NCBI GenBank assembly: GCA_003164135.1
Contig: PLSD01000028.1
Location: 102,498 to 166,497 of the forward strand
Source of the DNA: Acetobacteraceae bacterium
GTDB lineage: Bacteria; Pseudomonadota; Alphaproteobacteria; Acetobacterales; Acetobacteraceae
Length of the DNA stretch: 64,000 nt
Reading direction: 5' to 3'
Shown one piece after another: positions 27,096 through 35,993 of the stretch (position 1 is the first letter of the stretch; every line of letters starts with the position of its first letter). Below the pieces are notes generated by a model that saw only the letters and a list, made by a program, of their open reading frames with translations, was not told the DNA's origin and did no database searches. The translations under genes were made by a program, and so were the position numbers.

Positions 27096-27905
27096 ATGAC
27101 CGGCACACTCCCCTCGCTTCTCCTCGTCGGCGGCGGCCGCATGGGCTCCGCTTTACTCTCCGGCTGGCGCGAGCGTGGGCTTTCCACCGCGCTCATCGTC
27201 GACCCCTCGCCCGAGGCCGCCAAGCTGGCCGGGCCGAATGTCACCGTGGTGGCTTCGGCGGCTGACATCCCGCAGGGCTTCGTCCCCGCCGCCGTCATCC
27301 TGGCGGTCAAGCCGCAAATGGCCGCACAGGCCCTGCCCGCCTACGCCCGCTTTGGCGGTCACGCGGTGTTCATTTCCATCATGGCCGGCAAAACCCTCAA
27401 CGCCATTGCCGCCATGCTTGGCGTAAAGGCCGCCGTGGTGCGCGCCATGCCCAACACCCCGGCCGCCGTGCGCCAGGGCATCACCGTCGCGGTGGCCGGC
27501 AGCCACGTCACCCCGGTGCAAAAATCCCTGGCCAATGATCTGCTCGCCGCCACCGGCCTGATCTCCTGGGTAGAGGTCGAGGACATGCTCGACCCCGTTA
27601 CCGCCATTTCCGGCGGCGGCCCCGCCTATGTGTTCCTGCTCGCCGAGCTGATGGAGCAGGCCGGGCTGGACCAAGGCCTGCCGCCCGAGCTTGCCCGCCG
27701 GATGGCCCGCCAAACCGTCATCGGCTCCGCCGCTTTGCTCGCCGCCGGCGATGAAGACGCGGCAGCCCTGCGTATCGCCGTCACCTCACCCGGCGGCACC
27801 ACCGAGCGGGCCCTGGCAGTGTTGCGCGCGGATGACGCCTGGCCGGAAATTTTCACAAAAGCGATTCAAGCTGCCACGGAACGGTCACGAGAACTCTCCA
27901 GTTAA
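27096..27905 (+). CDS. proC: Pyrroline-5-carboxylate reductase
   Basis: It catalyses the last step of proline synthesis using NAD(P)H. The Rossmann motif LLVGGGRMGSALLSGW is at the N-terminus, followed by ILAVKPQMAAQAL, ISIMAGKTLNAI, RAMPNTPAAVRQGITV, and the dimer/active-site block AISGGGPAYVFLLAELM. SPGGTTERALAVLR closes the signature. I use the ATG at 27096; the track start at 27066 is a GTG inside the ybjN-like gene. The length of 269 aa is normal. Confidence 0.96.
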   Translation: MTGTLPSLLLVGGGRMGSALLSGWRERGLSTALIVDPSPEAAKLAGPNVTVVASAADIPQGFVPAAVILAVKPQMAAQALPAYARFGGHAVFISIMAGKTLNAIAAMLGVKAAVVRAMPNTPAAVRQGITVAVAGSHVTPVQKSLANDLLAATGLISWVEVEDMLDPVTAISGGGPAYVFLLAELMEQAGLDQGLPPELARRMARQTVIGSAALLAAGDEDAAALRIAVTSPGGTTERALAVLRADDAWPEIFTKAIQAATERSRELSS

Positions 27906-27974
27906 TGGACATTACCCCCCCCGGTTGCTAAACCGCGCCCAAGTTAAATTTTAGCCAGACCGGAAAGCCATTTC

Positions 27975-28907
27975 ATGAAAATTGTTGCCTGCAACAGCAA
28001 CCGCCCGCTGGCCGAAGCTGTCGCCGCCGGTTTGAACATCCCGCTCGCCAAAGCCTCCATCCGCCGTTTCGCCGATATGGAAGTTTTTGTGGAAATTCAT
28101 GAGAATGTGCGCGGCGAGGACGTCTTCGTCATCCAGTCCACCTCCTACCCGACCAACGACAACCTGATGGAACTGCTGATTACCTGCGACGCCCTGCGCC
28201 GCGGTTCGGCCCGCCGCATCACCCCGGTCATCCCCTATTTCGGCTACGCCCGCCAGGATCGCAAATCCGGCCCGCGCACGCCCATTTCCGCCAAACTGGT
28301 CGCCAACCTCATCACCGAGGCCGGCGCCAACCGCGTGCTGACCATGGACCTGCACGCCGGGCAGATCCAAGGCTTCTTCGACATTCCGGTGGATAACCTT
28401 CCCGCAGCACCACTGTTTTCAGCCGACATCAAGGAACGTTTCGCCGGCCGCGACCCGATGATCGTCTCCCCGGACGTCGGCGGCGTGCTGCGCGCCCGCA
28501 TCATCGCCCAGCGCCTCAACACCGACCTCGCGATTATCGACAAGCGCCGCGAGCGCGCCGGTGTCTCCGAAGTGATGAACATCATCGGCGAGGTTGAAGG
28601 CCGTGATTGCATCATCATCGACGACATCGTGGATTCTGGCGGCACGCTGTGCAACGCCGCCGAAGCGCTGATTGCCGAGGGCGCGCGCTCCGTCAGCGTC
28701 TACGTCAGCCACGGCGTGCTTTCCGGCGGCGCCGTCGCCCGCATCGCCGCCTCCAAAATCGAGATGCTGACCATCACCGACTCCATCGCCGCCACCGAGG
28801 CCGTGCGTCTGGCGCATAACGTGCGCCAGCTCTCCATCGCCCCGCTGCTGGCCGAGGCGATGCGCCGCATTTCCACCGAAAGTTCCGTCAGCTCGCTGTT
28901 CGACTAA
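27975..28907 (+). CDS. prs: Ribose-phosphate pyrophosphokinase
   Basis: It makes PRPP from ribose 5-phosphate and ATP for nucleotide, His and Trp synthesis. Motifs present are [81 protein letters not shown] and the PRPP loop [20 protein letters not shown]. The length of 310 aa matches the bacterial class I enzyme. It is a single gene preceded by a 69-bp gap after proC. Confidence 0.98.
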   Translation: MKIVACNSNRPLAEAVAAGLNIPLAKASIRRFADMEVFVEIHENVRGEDVFVIQSTSYPTNDNLMELLITCDALRRGSARRITPVIPYFGYARQDRKSGPRTPISAKLVANLITEAGANRVLTMDLHAGQIQGFFDIPVDNLPAAPLFSADIKERFAGRDPMIVSPDVGGVLRARIIAQRLNTDLAIIDKRRERAGVSEVMNIIGEVEGRDCIIIDDIVDSGGTLCNAAEALIAEGARSVSVYVSHGVLSGGAVARIAASKIEMLTITDSIAATEAVRLAHNVRQLSIAPLLAEAMRRISTESSVSSLFD

Positions 28908-28931
28908 ACTTTCCAGCCCCAAGGAGCAGGC

Positions 28932-29549
28932 ATGAAACTCTTCTACTCGCCCAACGCCTGCTCGCTTGGCATCCACATCCTGCTCCGGGAAATCGGCCAG
29001 CCGTTCGAACTGGTTAAAACCGACCTGCACCAAGGCGCACAGCACACGCCCGAATTCCTGGCCGTGAACCCTAAAGCCAAGGTGCCGGTGCTGCAACGTG
29101 ACGACGGCGGCATCCTCACCGAATTCCCCGCCATCGCTTTCTACCTGGCGCGCACCAACCCGCAAATGCACCTGCTGCCCACGGACCTTGAAGGCGAGGT
29201 TCGCGCGCTGGAACGGCTGGACTACATGGTCGCCACCATCCACATGCGCGGCTTCACCCGCCTGCTGCGTCCCAGTCTATTCAGCACCACGCCGGGCGAC
29301 GAGGACAAGGTGCGGCAAGTGGGCCGTGACATTGTGCTGCAGGGTTTTGCCAACCTCGCGCCCTTGCTCGGCGACAATCCCTACATCATGGGCGATTTCT
29401 CGGTGGTCGATTGCGCGCTGTTCTACCTGGAATTCTGGGCGCGTACCCGCACGGATATCACCGTGCCCGAACATCTGGACGCGCATTTAAACCGCATGCT
29501 CACCCGCCCCGCCGTGCAGCAGGCGCTGGCCGCCGAAGGTCTGGCGTAA
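28932..29549 (+). CDS. Glutathione S-transferase family protein
   Basis: The 205-aa protein has a thioredoxin-like N-domain with LFYSPNACSLGIHILLREIG, typical of beta-class bacterial GSTs, where the Cys/Ser near position 10 binds glutathione. VNPKAKVPVLQRDDGGILTEFPAIAFYLAR is the conserved cis-Pro and acidic-Ser region. The all-helical C-domain ends with DFSVVDCALFYLEFWAR. Substrate is not known. AAGGAGCAGGC precedes the ATG. The next gene starts 1 bp after the stop, so the two are probably co-translated. Confidence 0.93.
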   Translation: MKLFYSPNACSLGIHILLREIGQPFELVKTDLHQGAQHTPEFLAVNPKAKVPVLQRDDGGILTEFPAIAFYLARTNPQMHLLPTDLEGEVRALERLDYMVATIHMRGFTRLLRPSLFSTTPGDEDKVRQVGRDIVLQGFANLAPLLGDNPYIMGDFSVVDCALFYLEFWARTRTDITVPEHLDAHLNRMLTRPAVQQALAAEGLA

Positions 29550-29550
29550 A

Positions 29551-30099
29551 ATGCCCCTGCCCGCCACCCCATTCTGGTTCCTCCGCCACGGCGAAACCGA
29601 CTACAACGCCGCCGGCCTCAGCCAGGGCGCGCTGGACATTTCACTGAACGCCACCGGCCGCGCCCAGGCGGAAGTCGCCGGGCCGCTGCTCGCCGGCCAA
29701 GGCATTACCGCCATCATCTCCTCTCCCATGATCCGCACCCGCGAGACCACCGAAATCATCAACGAATTCCTGCGCCTGCCGGTGAGCTTCGAGGCGGACC
29801 TGCGCGAGGTGATTTTTGGCGGCATGGAGGGCAAACCCCTGCAACCCTGGTTCCCCGAATGGATGGAAGGCCGCTTCACCCCCGAAGGAGCTGAGACCTT
29901 TGCCCAGCTCACCGTGCGCGCCCGCGGGGCCATGGGCCGCGTGCTCGCCCACCCCGGCCCGGTGCTGGTCGTCGCCCACGGCGGCATTTTCCGCGCCCTG
30001 CGCGACCTCATGGGCCTGACGAAAGAAGGTTTGACCCCCAACGCCGTGCCGCTGTTCTGTGAACCCACGGACGATGGCTGGAAAATTCGTACCCCTTAA
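29551..30099 (+). CDS. Histidine phosphatase family protein (phosphoglycerate-mutase-like)
   Basis: The 182-aa protein has the phosphohistidine motif FLRHGETDYNAAGLSQG near the N-terminus, then SPMIRTRETTEII, and the second catalytic His in VVAHGGIFRALRDLMG. The Glu general acid is in LREVIFGGMEGK. It is likely a small-molecule phosphatase rather than a glycolytic mutase, because it is shorter and sits away from glycolytic genes. It follows the GST gene directly and overlaps the convergent RidA-like gene by 4 bp. Confidence 0.9.
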   Translation: MPLPATPFWFLRHGETDYNAAGLSQGALDISLNATGRAQAEVAGPLLAGQGITAIISSPMIRTRETTEIINEFLRLPVSFEADLREVIFGGMEGKPLQPWFPEWMEGRFTPEGAETFAQLTVRARGAMGRVLAHPGPVLVVAHGGIFRALRDLMGLTKEGLTPNAVPLFCEPTDDGWKIRTP

Positions 30100-30590
30100 C
30101 GCGCGGCGACTGCCTCCAGCTCCACCAGCCAGCCCGGATTCACCAGCCCGACCACCTGCAACCGCGTGCGCGCCACCAGTTGTGGATTCTCCGCCGTACC
30201 AAAAAACTCCGCATAGGCGCGGGAAAACCCCTCGCTATCCATCCGCCCGCCGCAAGCCGCATCGCCCACCAGCAAGGCGCGCAACTGCACCAAATTACCA
30301 AACCCCAACCCCAGCGAGGCCAGCGACGCGCCCAATTCCCGCAACGCGCCAACCGTCTGTGTATACGTATCGCCAAACGCCGCCACGCTATCGGGGAGTG
30401 CCGCGACATTCATCACCGGCGGCGTATGCCCACTGAAAATCACCAGTTCCTTACCCGCCGGCACCGCCACCGCGCGCAGAAACGGCAGCGCCCCGCCCGC
30501 CTGCAACCGCGCATCGCCGGACTGCGGCCCCTGGCCATGCGCCGCCTCGGGAAATTTATACCGCGTCACGCCAGCCGGATCATTCGTCAT
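30096..30590 (-). CDS. RidA/YjgF family protein
   Basis: The ATG at 30590 gives 164 aa; the track start adds 72 residues with no family character. The chorismate-mutase-like fold is indicated by ELVIFSGHTPPVMN, the helix DTYTQTVGALRELGASLASLGLGFGNLVQLRALLVGD, and RTRLQVVGLVNPGWLVELEAVA, where the conserved Arg is usually the 2-iminoacid-binding residue. Canonical RidA proteins are about 130 aa, so this is a longer subgroup whose deaminase role is not certain. It diverges from the serpin gene across 96 bp. Confidence 0.82.
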   Translation of the reverse strand: MTNDPAGVTRYKFPEAAHGQGPQSGDARLQAGGALPFLRAVAVPAGKELVIFSGHTPPVMNVAALPDSVAAFGDTYTQTVGALRELGASLASLGLGFGNLVQLRALLVGDAACGGRMDSEGFSRAYAEFFGTAENPQLVARTRLQVVGLVNPGWLVELEAVAAR

Positions 30591-30686
30591 TGCACACCTC
30601 TTTCGGCGCACAAGGTAACCCGCGCCGTTGCGATTTGCCACCAGGCGCAAACTCCGCTTTGTTCCGCGCAACACCGGAGACACCAA

Positions 30687-31889
30687 ATGCGCAAACTCGC
30701 CACCCTGCTCGCTCTCTCCCTGCTTGCCGCCCCCGCGCATGCGCAGGATATAGCGCCGCCGCTGGTACAGGCGGAAAACGCTTTTGCCATCGACCTTTAC
30801 GGACAACTCCGCCAGCAGCCGGGCAATCTGTTCTTCTCACCCTCCAGCATCAGCACCGCGCTCAGCATGGTCTACGTCGGCGCCAAAGGCGGCACGGCGG
30901 CGGAAATCGCGCAGGTGCTGCATCTGCCGCCCAAATGGTCGCAGGCGGATTTTCTAAAAGCCGTGCCACAGCCGGTGACGTCCGCGCGAAGCGATGCGTT
31001 CCAACTCCACGCCGCCAACGCGCTCTGGGGCGCGCAAGGCTACAACTTCCACCACGCCTACATCGCCAGCATCAAAACCAATTTTGGCGGCGCGCTGTAC
31101 CCCACAAATTTCAACAACCCCGATGCCGCCGCGGGCAAAATCAACGCCTGGGTTTCCGATCAGACCCAAGGCAAAATCCCCAATCTGATAAGTCCCGGTG
31201 CCCTCACTCCGGCCACCCGCCTGGTCCTGACCAACGCCATTTATTTCAAGGCCGCCTGGAACCAGCCGTTCGATAAATCCGCGACGGATCAGCAAGCATT
31301 TCATCTGGCACCTGGCAACGACACCCCAGTGCGCATGATGCACATGACCTCCCGTTTCCCGCTTGCCCAAGCGGACGGCGCGCAAATCCTCACGCTGCCC
31401 TATCGCGGCGATGCCTCAATGGTGATCATCTTGCCCACGCACATCGATGGTCTCGCAGCGCTCGCAACAAGCCTGAGCACGGACGAACTCAACGACTGGT
31501 CCGCCAACAGCCCCCAGACACTGGTCGAGCTTTCCCTTCCCAAATTCACCAGCACCAGCAATTTCAACCTGAATGACGTGCTACAAAAACTGGGCATGAA
31601 AGACTCTTTCGCCCCCGGCACGGCGGATTTCTCCGGCATCGCCACCGACCCGGTGCATCCCCTCTATATCGGTGCAGTGATCCATAATGCGTATATCGGC
31701 GTCGACGAAAGCAAGACCGAAGCCGCGGCCGCCACGGGCATAATCATGGTCGCCACCGCGTCTGCTCCAGAGGCGCCAGTCACCCCCGTCCCCTTCACCG
31801 CCGACCACCCGTTCCTCTACCTCATCCGCGACAACGCTACCGGCGCCATCCTCTTCATGGGCCGTGTCGAAAATCCGTCAGAGCCGTAA
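30687..31889 (+). CDS. Secreted serpin (serine protease inhibitor)
   Basis: The ATG at 30687 opens a signal peptide (MRKLATLLALSLLAAPAHAQ) and gives 400 aa; the track ORF extends 169 codons upstream through antisense sequence. Serpin landmarks are NLFFSPSSISTALSMVYVGAKGGT, LTNAIYFKAAWNQPF, the hinge VDESKTEAAAATG, and the C-terminal FTADHPFLYLIRDNATGAILFMGRV. The small-residue hinge is of the inhibitory kind. Aligning with alpha-1-antitrypsin places P1 near the Thr of IIMVATAS, which would suit an elastase- or subtilisin-like target. Bacterial serpins are rare. It probably acts in the periplasm or outside the cell. Confidence 0.95.
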   Translation: MRKLATLLALSLLAAPAHAQDIAPPLVQAENAFAIDLYGQLRQQPGNLFFSPSSISTALSMVYVGAKGGTAAEIAQVLHLPPKWSQADFLKAVPQPVTSARSDAFQLHAANALWGAQGYNFHHAYIASIKTNFGGALYPTNFNNPDAAAGKINAWVSDQTQGKIPNLISPGALTPATRLVLTNAIYFKAAWNQPFDKSATDQQAFHLAPGNDTPVRMMHMTSRFPLAQADGAQILTLPYRGDASMVIILPTHIDGLAALATSLSTDELNDWSANSPQTLVELSLPKFTSTSNFNLNDVLQKLGMKDSFAPGTADFSGIATDPVHPLYIGAVIHNAYIGVDESKTEAAAATGIIMVATASAPEAPVTPVPFTADHPFLYLIRDNATGAILFMGRVENPSEP

Positions 31890-32678
31890 CGTCACGCTCA
31901 CCGGCACATGGTCGGAGGGCTGCTCCCAGTTGCGCGCCTCTTGCAGAATTTTATACCCCGTCAACCCAGCCTCCAGGTCGCGGCTCACCCACACATGGTC
32001 CAGCCGCCGCCCCCGGTTGGAGGCCTCCCAGTCACGGTTGCGGTACGACCACCACGTGTAGAGCTTTTGCTCCGGCGGCACAAAATGCCGCAGCGCATCG
32101 ACAAACCCTTCGCCCATCCACGCATTCAGCCCCGCGGTTTCCACCGGCGTGTGGCTAACAATCCCCAATAACTGCTTATGGTTCCACACATCGTTTTCCA
32201 GCGGGGCGATGTTCAAATCCCCCACCAGCACAGCCCGCGCCGGCGGATAAGTGGCAAAATGCGCCCGCGCCTCGGCGATGAAATCCAGCTTATGCCCAAA
32301 TTTAACGTTTTGTTCCCGGTCTGGAATATCGCCGCCCGCGGGCACATAAAAATTATGTAACGTTATCGGCGCGCCACCGGTTTCCACCCGCGCGGAAACA
32401 TGCCGGCAGTCGTTCCTGCCACACCAGTCCGGCGTATTTTCCACTAACACAATCGGCAAACGTGACAATATCGCAACCCCGTTATAGCCCTTCATGCCGC
32501 GCTTAAGCACGTGGGCAAACCCGATTTCCCCGGCAATTGCCTCAGGAAACAACTCATCGGGCACTTTGGTTTCCTGCAAACAAATCACATCCGGCTGCAA
32601 TCCTGCCATAAGTTTATGCAACAAACCCTGGCGCAGCCGTAATGAATTGATATTCCAGGTAGCGATCGTAAGATCCAT
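31878..32678 (-). CDS. xthA: Exodeoxyribonuclease III (AP endonuclease)
   Basis: This base-excision repair enzyme cuts at abasic sites and removes 3' blocking groups. The 266-aa protein carries TWNINSLRLR, CLQETKVPDELFP, HNFYVPAGGD, the catalytic LVGDLNIAP, RGRRLDHVWVS and the terminal PSDHVPVSVTLRL with the active His. The length is normal. It overlaps the serpin 3' end by 12 bp. The LolA-like gene ends 6 bp upstream on the same strand, so it may be read from that promoter. Confidence 0.97.
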   Translation of the reverse strand: MDLTIATWNINSLRLRQGLLHKLMAGLQPDVICLQETKVPDELFPEAIAGEIGFAHVLKRGMKGYNGVAILSRLPIVLVENTPDWCGRNDCRHVSARVETGGAPITLHNFYVPAGGDIPDREQNVKFGHKLDFIAEARAHFATYPPARAVLVGDLNIAPLENDVWNHKQLLGIVSHTPVETAGLNAWMGEGFVDALRHFVPPEQKLYTWWSYRNRDWEASNRGRRLDHVWVSRDLEAGLTGYKILQEARNWEQPSDHVPVSVTLRL

Positions 32679-32684
32679 GAGACT

Positions 32685-33392
32685 CTAGCCGCCGGACTGA
32701 ATCGGCGAACTGCCTGTATTATATTGAAAAAGTGAATCCGGATACGGCCCGCCGGGCACAACATCATACAGGCTCACCCGCGTCTGCCGCCCTTGCGCGT
32801 CCACCACCACCCATTGCCGCAGTTCCAGCGGATTGGTGCCGAACACCAGCGTCAGGCTGCCGGCGCCGGCTTTATCCTTGCGGATTAAAGTAATGTCATC
32901 TTCCCCCGGCTGGACCTGCATATTTGTCACCACCACGCCGGCGGAATTCAAATTCACATGCTCTGCCAGAAGAATCCCCAACGGCGTGCTGCCGAGCGGA
33001 ATATTCGTCGTCTGGTCCAACTGCGGATCGTAATATACCAGCAGCCCAAACCCGGCCACGAGCAGTTGCTTGTCCGGCGGATCATACTCAAACCGCATTT
33101 TCCCCGGCCGTTCCAGCCAGGCCTTGCCGGTGCGCGTCGATCCATCCGCCGCCACTTGCAGAAAATTTGCGGTCAACCCGGTCTGCTTGTTGAGGTAAGT
33201 TTCAACCTGCGAAATCAGTGTTTGATCAGCGGGCGTTAACACAAACGGAGAACTCTGCGCCATTGCAGGCGCAGAGTTCATCAGAAACAATCCTAGAATC
33301 GCTGCCAAAGCAACGCGGCAGCGGGGGGAAGTCACGGCCTTAAGTCGCGCTACGGCGGCTTGCGGCTTCGGTTTTGTTCGAGGAAAGGGCAT
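32685..33392 (-). CDS. LolA-like outer-membrane lipoprotein carrier protein
   Basis: The 235-aa precursor has a basic N-terminus and a hydrophobic core with cleavage near NSAPAMAQ. The mature part shows the LolA pattern: SQVETYLNKQTGLTANFLQVAADGSTRTGKAWLERPGKMRFEYDPPDKQLLVAGFGLLVYYDPQLDQ is the early beta sheet in typical wording, followed by PLGILL. LolA carries lipoproteins from LolCDE across the periplasm to LolB. The start overlaps the end of the marR gene by 53 bp, which is unusual, but no later start would leave a full signal peptide. Confidence 0.88.
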   Translation of the reverse strand: MPFPRTKPKPQAAVARLKAVTSPRCRVALAAILGLFLMNSAPAMAQSSPFVLTPADQTLISQVETYLNKQTGLTANFLQVAADGSTRTGKAWLERPGKMRFEYDPPDKQLLVAGFGLLVYYDPQLDQTTNIPLGSTPLGILLAEHVNLNSAGVVVTNMQVQPGEDDITLIRKDKAGAGSLTLVFGTNPLELRQWVVVDAQGRQTRVSLYDVVPGGPYPDSLFQYNTGSSPIQSGG

Positions 33393-33717
33393 CAGTCATA
33401 ATATGCCGGGTTTCCCGCAAAAATGCAGCCCCCTTCACCGTGCGCTGTACGAGCACGCTGCGGCGGTCCGCCGGGTCCACCTTGCGGCGAACGAAATCCA
33501 ACTCCGTCAACCGATCCAACGCACGGGTGATCGCAGGCTTGGAAACATTCAGATCCTGCGCCAGACCGCGCACGGTATGTCCGCCATCGTTCAGGTAGCA
33601 GGTGAGAAACACACCGAGCTGCCGGGCCGAAAGATCCACGCCCTCGCGCCGTACCAGGGAAACAATTGTATCACGAAGAATTCCAACCAACTGGTCGGAA
33701 GAAAGTTGTGCCGCCAT
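33340..33717 (-). CDS. MarR-family transcriptional regulator
   Basis: The 125-aa protein starts at the ATG at 33717 (MAAQLSSDQLVG); the track start is a TTG ten codons upstream. The winged helix is clear: QLGVFLTCYLNDGGHTVRGLAQDLNVSKPAITRALDRLTELDFVRRKVDPADRRSVLVQRT covers the recognition helix and wing with the conserved DRR. It is the first gene of a marR-lolA-xthA group. It might control envelope or oxidative functions, but the ligand is unknown. Confidence 0.9.
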   Translation of the reverse strand: MAAQLSSDQLVGILRDTIVSLVRREGVDLSARQLGVFLTCYLNDGGHTVRGLAQDLNVSKPAITRALDRLTELDFVRRKVDPADRRSVLVQRTVKGAAFLRETRHIMTDALSSNKTEAASRRSAT

Positions 33718-34020
33718 AAACTTCAGATCCTTAACTAAAAAGTGCAAAAGCCGTCTTATTTTAACTTTTTAAACTGTGGCCTTATATCGGAACGGCTGAA
33801 GACCAGCACGCCGTTCAAACGAACATAGCTGACAATCGGCCGAACCGGGAGCCACTCCCCGCTTGCTCCACTGCGCGGGAAACCCAAACTCGGCACCATC
33901 GCGCAATCAAACAAGCATGATTGCAATTAAGCATTGTTCCGCAATAGTTCAAGCCAATAAACATATATTCAGGTCAATAAAAGCATTAAATCATTGCAAC
34001 TTCATCGCGCCGCCGCGGGC
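33718..34020. other. Intergenic region with AT-rich 3' part
   Basis: These 303 bp separate marR from the M17 peptidase gene; both genes are on the minus strand, so the marR promoter lies here. The stretch from about 33900 to 34000 is clearly AT-rich for this genome. I see no DnaA box, tRNA or convincing hairpin. Confidence 0.5.
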
Positions 34021-35451
34021 TTATTCATCTCGTGATTGTAATCGCTGCTCCATGCCCGCAAGTGTTTCAACCGCCGCGAGAAGGGCCCGCAGCGTCTGCG
34101 CTTCGCCGCCTTCCGGCCGGCCCGGGCGGCTGGAATCGTTCCACGCATATACATCCACATGCGCCCAGGCAATCCGTGCAGGAACAAAACGTTGCAGGAA
34201 CAGTGCCGCAACAATCGCACCGGCCATCGGCTTGGCAGAGACGGTGTTAAGGTCGGCAACCGGGCTGTCCAGCCACGCCGCATAGCCATCAAATAACGGC
34301 AGGCGCCAGAGTGGATCATTGGCCAATTGACCCGCCGCCAGAATTGTTTCCGCCAGTTGATCATTGTTACAGAACAACGCCGGCAGATCCGGCCCCAGCG
34401 CCGCGCGCGCCGCACCCGTCAACGTTGCAGCGTCTATCAACCAATCAGGTGATTCGCGCGCCGCCTCGGCAAGCAGATCACACAACACCAGCCGCCCTTC
34501 CGCGTCGGTATTGCCAACTTCAACGCTCAATCCAGCAACAGTTTGTAACACGTCGGACGGGCGCATGGCATGGCCCGAAACACTGTTCTCCACGCAGCCA
34601 ATGCGTAACTGCAACCGCAACGGCAAATCCAGCGCCATCACCGCCTGCGCAAGCCCCAACAAAATTGCAGCCCCGCCCATATCTTTTTTCATACGAAGCA
34701 TCGCCGAGCTGGGCTTGAGATCATAGCCGCCGGTGTCGAAACACACGCCCTTGCCGCAGAGCGAGAGCAGCGGGGCGTGCGCGTCTGTCTGTGATCCTTG
34801 CCATGTCAGCACTACTGTCTCAGCGCCACGGTCCGAGCCCGCTCCCACCGCCGCCAGTGCTGGATAGCGCGTAGCCAGCGCCTCCCCCCGCACCCGCACC
34901 GCCTGCGCGCCAAACCGTTCGCCAACCGCCAGCACCGCCTGCGCCAACTCGGCCGGTCCCAATAGGTTAGCCGGTGTGTTGATCAAGTCCCGCGCCAGGC
35001 AAACCGCCTGCGCAATCACCCGCACCCGCAACGGAACCTGGCCAGGTGTTAGTTGCGCCGGCAATTTTTTGTTCTGGGTTTTTAGCTGGTCGAACCGGTA
35101 GGCCCCCAGCAGAAAACCAAGTGCGGCCTCTTCGGCGGCAAACTCCCCCGGCTCAATCCGCCACACCTTGCCGCTGGGTAACGCCCCCGCCGCCGCGCCA
35201 AAACCATGCAGCGCAGGCCCCGTGCCCAAGCCGAGCAAAGCCGCTTGCAATCCCTCGCTACCGGGCAGCAGCACAACCGCACCCGCCTGCGCGGTAAAGC
35301 CTTGCACCCGGACAATAGCGGCGTGCGCAGGGTCAAGCCGCGCTAACAAACCGGCCACTCCGTCCGGCCTTACGCCATAAAGCGGCAGCGCCGCCTTGCC
35401 ATCCACAGCTAGCCCCGCCAGTTCCTGCTCCATGCCCGACTCCATCTTCAT
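34021..35451 (-). CDS. M17 leucyl aminopeptidase family protein
   Basis: The 476-aa cytosolic metallopeptidase releases N-terminal residues. The two-metal centre is visible in the C-terminal half: GKGVCFDTGGYDLKPSSAMLRMKKDMGGAA supplies the Lys/Asp set, and NTDAEGRLVLCDLL supplies the conserved Asp, Glu and Arg. PADLNTVSAKPMAGAIVAALFLQRFV lies near the end. The N-terminal domain is diverged, as in the PepB-like subgroup. The start may be MKM at 35451 or MEQ six residues later. Confidence 0.93.
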   Translation of the reverse strand: MKMESGMEQELAGLAVDGKAALPLYGVRPDGVAGLLARLDPAHAAIVRVQGFTAQAGAVVLLPGSEGLQAALLGLGTGPALHGFGAAAGALPSGKVWRIEPGEFAAEEAALGFLLGAYRFDQLKTQNKKLPAQLTPGQVPLRVRVIAQAVCLARDLINTPANLLGPAELAQAVLAVGERFGAQAVRVRGEALATRYPALAAVGAGSDRGAETVVLTWQGSQTDAHAPLLSLCGKGVCFDTGGYDLKPSSAMLRMKKDMGGAAILLGLAQAVMALDLPLRLQLRIGCVENSVSGHAMRPSDVLQTVAGLSVEVGNTDAEGRLVLCDLLAEAARESPDWLIDAATLTGAARAALGPDLPALFCNNDQLAETILAAGQLANDPLWRLPLFDGYAAWLDSPVADLNTVSAKPMAGAIVAALFLQRFVPARIAWAHVDVYAWNDSSRPGRPEGGEAQTLRALLAAVETLAGMEQRLQSRDE

Positions 35452-35496
35452 CGGGCTGTTATATCAGGCGGCGGGGCGCAGGGGGATGCTGGCTAT

Positions 35497-35742
35497 CTAA
35501 TGCAGCCGCTCAATCCCCACGGCAGCCACGCGCCCCTCGCGTTGCTGCAAGGCAAAGCGCACGCGCTCTCCCTCGTTCAGCTTGCGCAGGCCGGCATGCT
35601 GTACCGCGCTGATATGGACGAAAATATCGTCCCCGCCGGCATCCGGCGCTATAAAACCATAGCCCTTTCCGGGGTTGAACCATTTGACAATTCCCGTGAG
35701 GGCGGATTGCTGGCCTACATTGTCATCCTGCATCGTTTCCAT
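35497..35742 (-). CDS. Cold shock domain protein
   Basis: The 81-aa protein has a single CSD OB-fold with RNP-1 (GKGYGFIAPD) and RNP-2 (DIFVHISAV), preceded by ALTGIVKWFNP. It binds single-stranded RNA or DNA as an RNA chaperone. AGGTG sits 6 bp before the ATG at 35742. The 5' region holds a 7-bp hairpin (ATGCCGG/CCGGCAT near 35793-35815) and a stronger one further upstream, so mRNA structure may matter, as for other csp genes. Confidence 0.95.
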   Translation of the reverse strand: METMQDDNVGQQSALTGIVKWFNPGKGYGFIAPDAGGDDIFVHISAVQHAGLRKLNEGERVRFALQQREGRVAAVGIERLH

Positions 35743-35848
35743 ATCGACACCTTTCTTACACCGGAACTTAACCGGGCGTGGGTCATTATGCCGGTCACGT
35801 CCGCCGGCATCGTCAGACTACGCGCATTAATCAGGAATTATCAAATGG

Positions 35849-35875
35849 AACATGTGCTGCAACGCAGCACATGTT
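35849..35875. repeat. Perfect 12-bp inverted repeat with 3-nt loop
   Basis: AACATGTGCTGC-AAC-GCAGCACATGTT forms a perfect hairpin in the 251-bp gap between gcrA and the cold shock gene. On the + strand it is followed by TTTTAAC; on the minus strand, where both genes lie, there is no proper U-run. It could be a gcrA terminator, a cold-shock leader structure or an operator. The rest of this gap shows nothing I can name. Confidence 0.8.
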
Positions 35876-35993
35876 TTAACACACGCACGAAAAACCGGAC
35901 CGTCCGGGGCGATACGCTCGATGCGATGCAACCCCGGACAATCCGGCTCTCAAAGGCTCAAACTTTCCCCCGGCTCGGCGCCGGAGAACAAAA

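Noticed and set aside
30180-30686. 169-codon N-terminal extension of the serpin ORF
   Set aside because: It runs antisense to the RidA-like gene, and a clear signal peptide starts at 30687.
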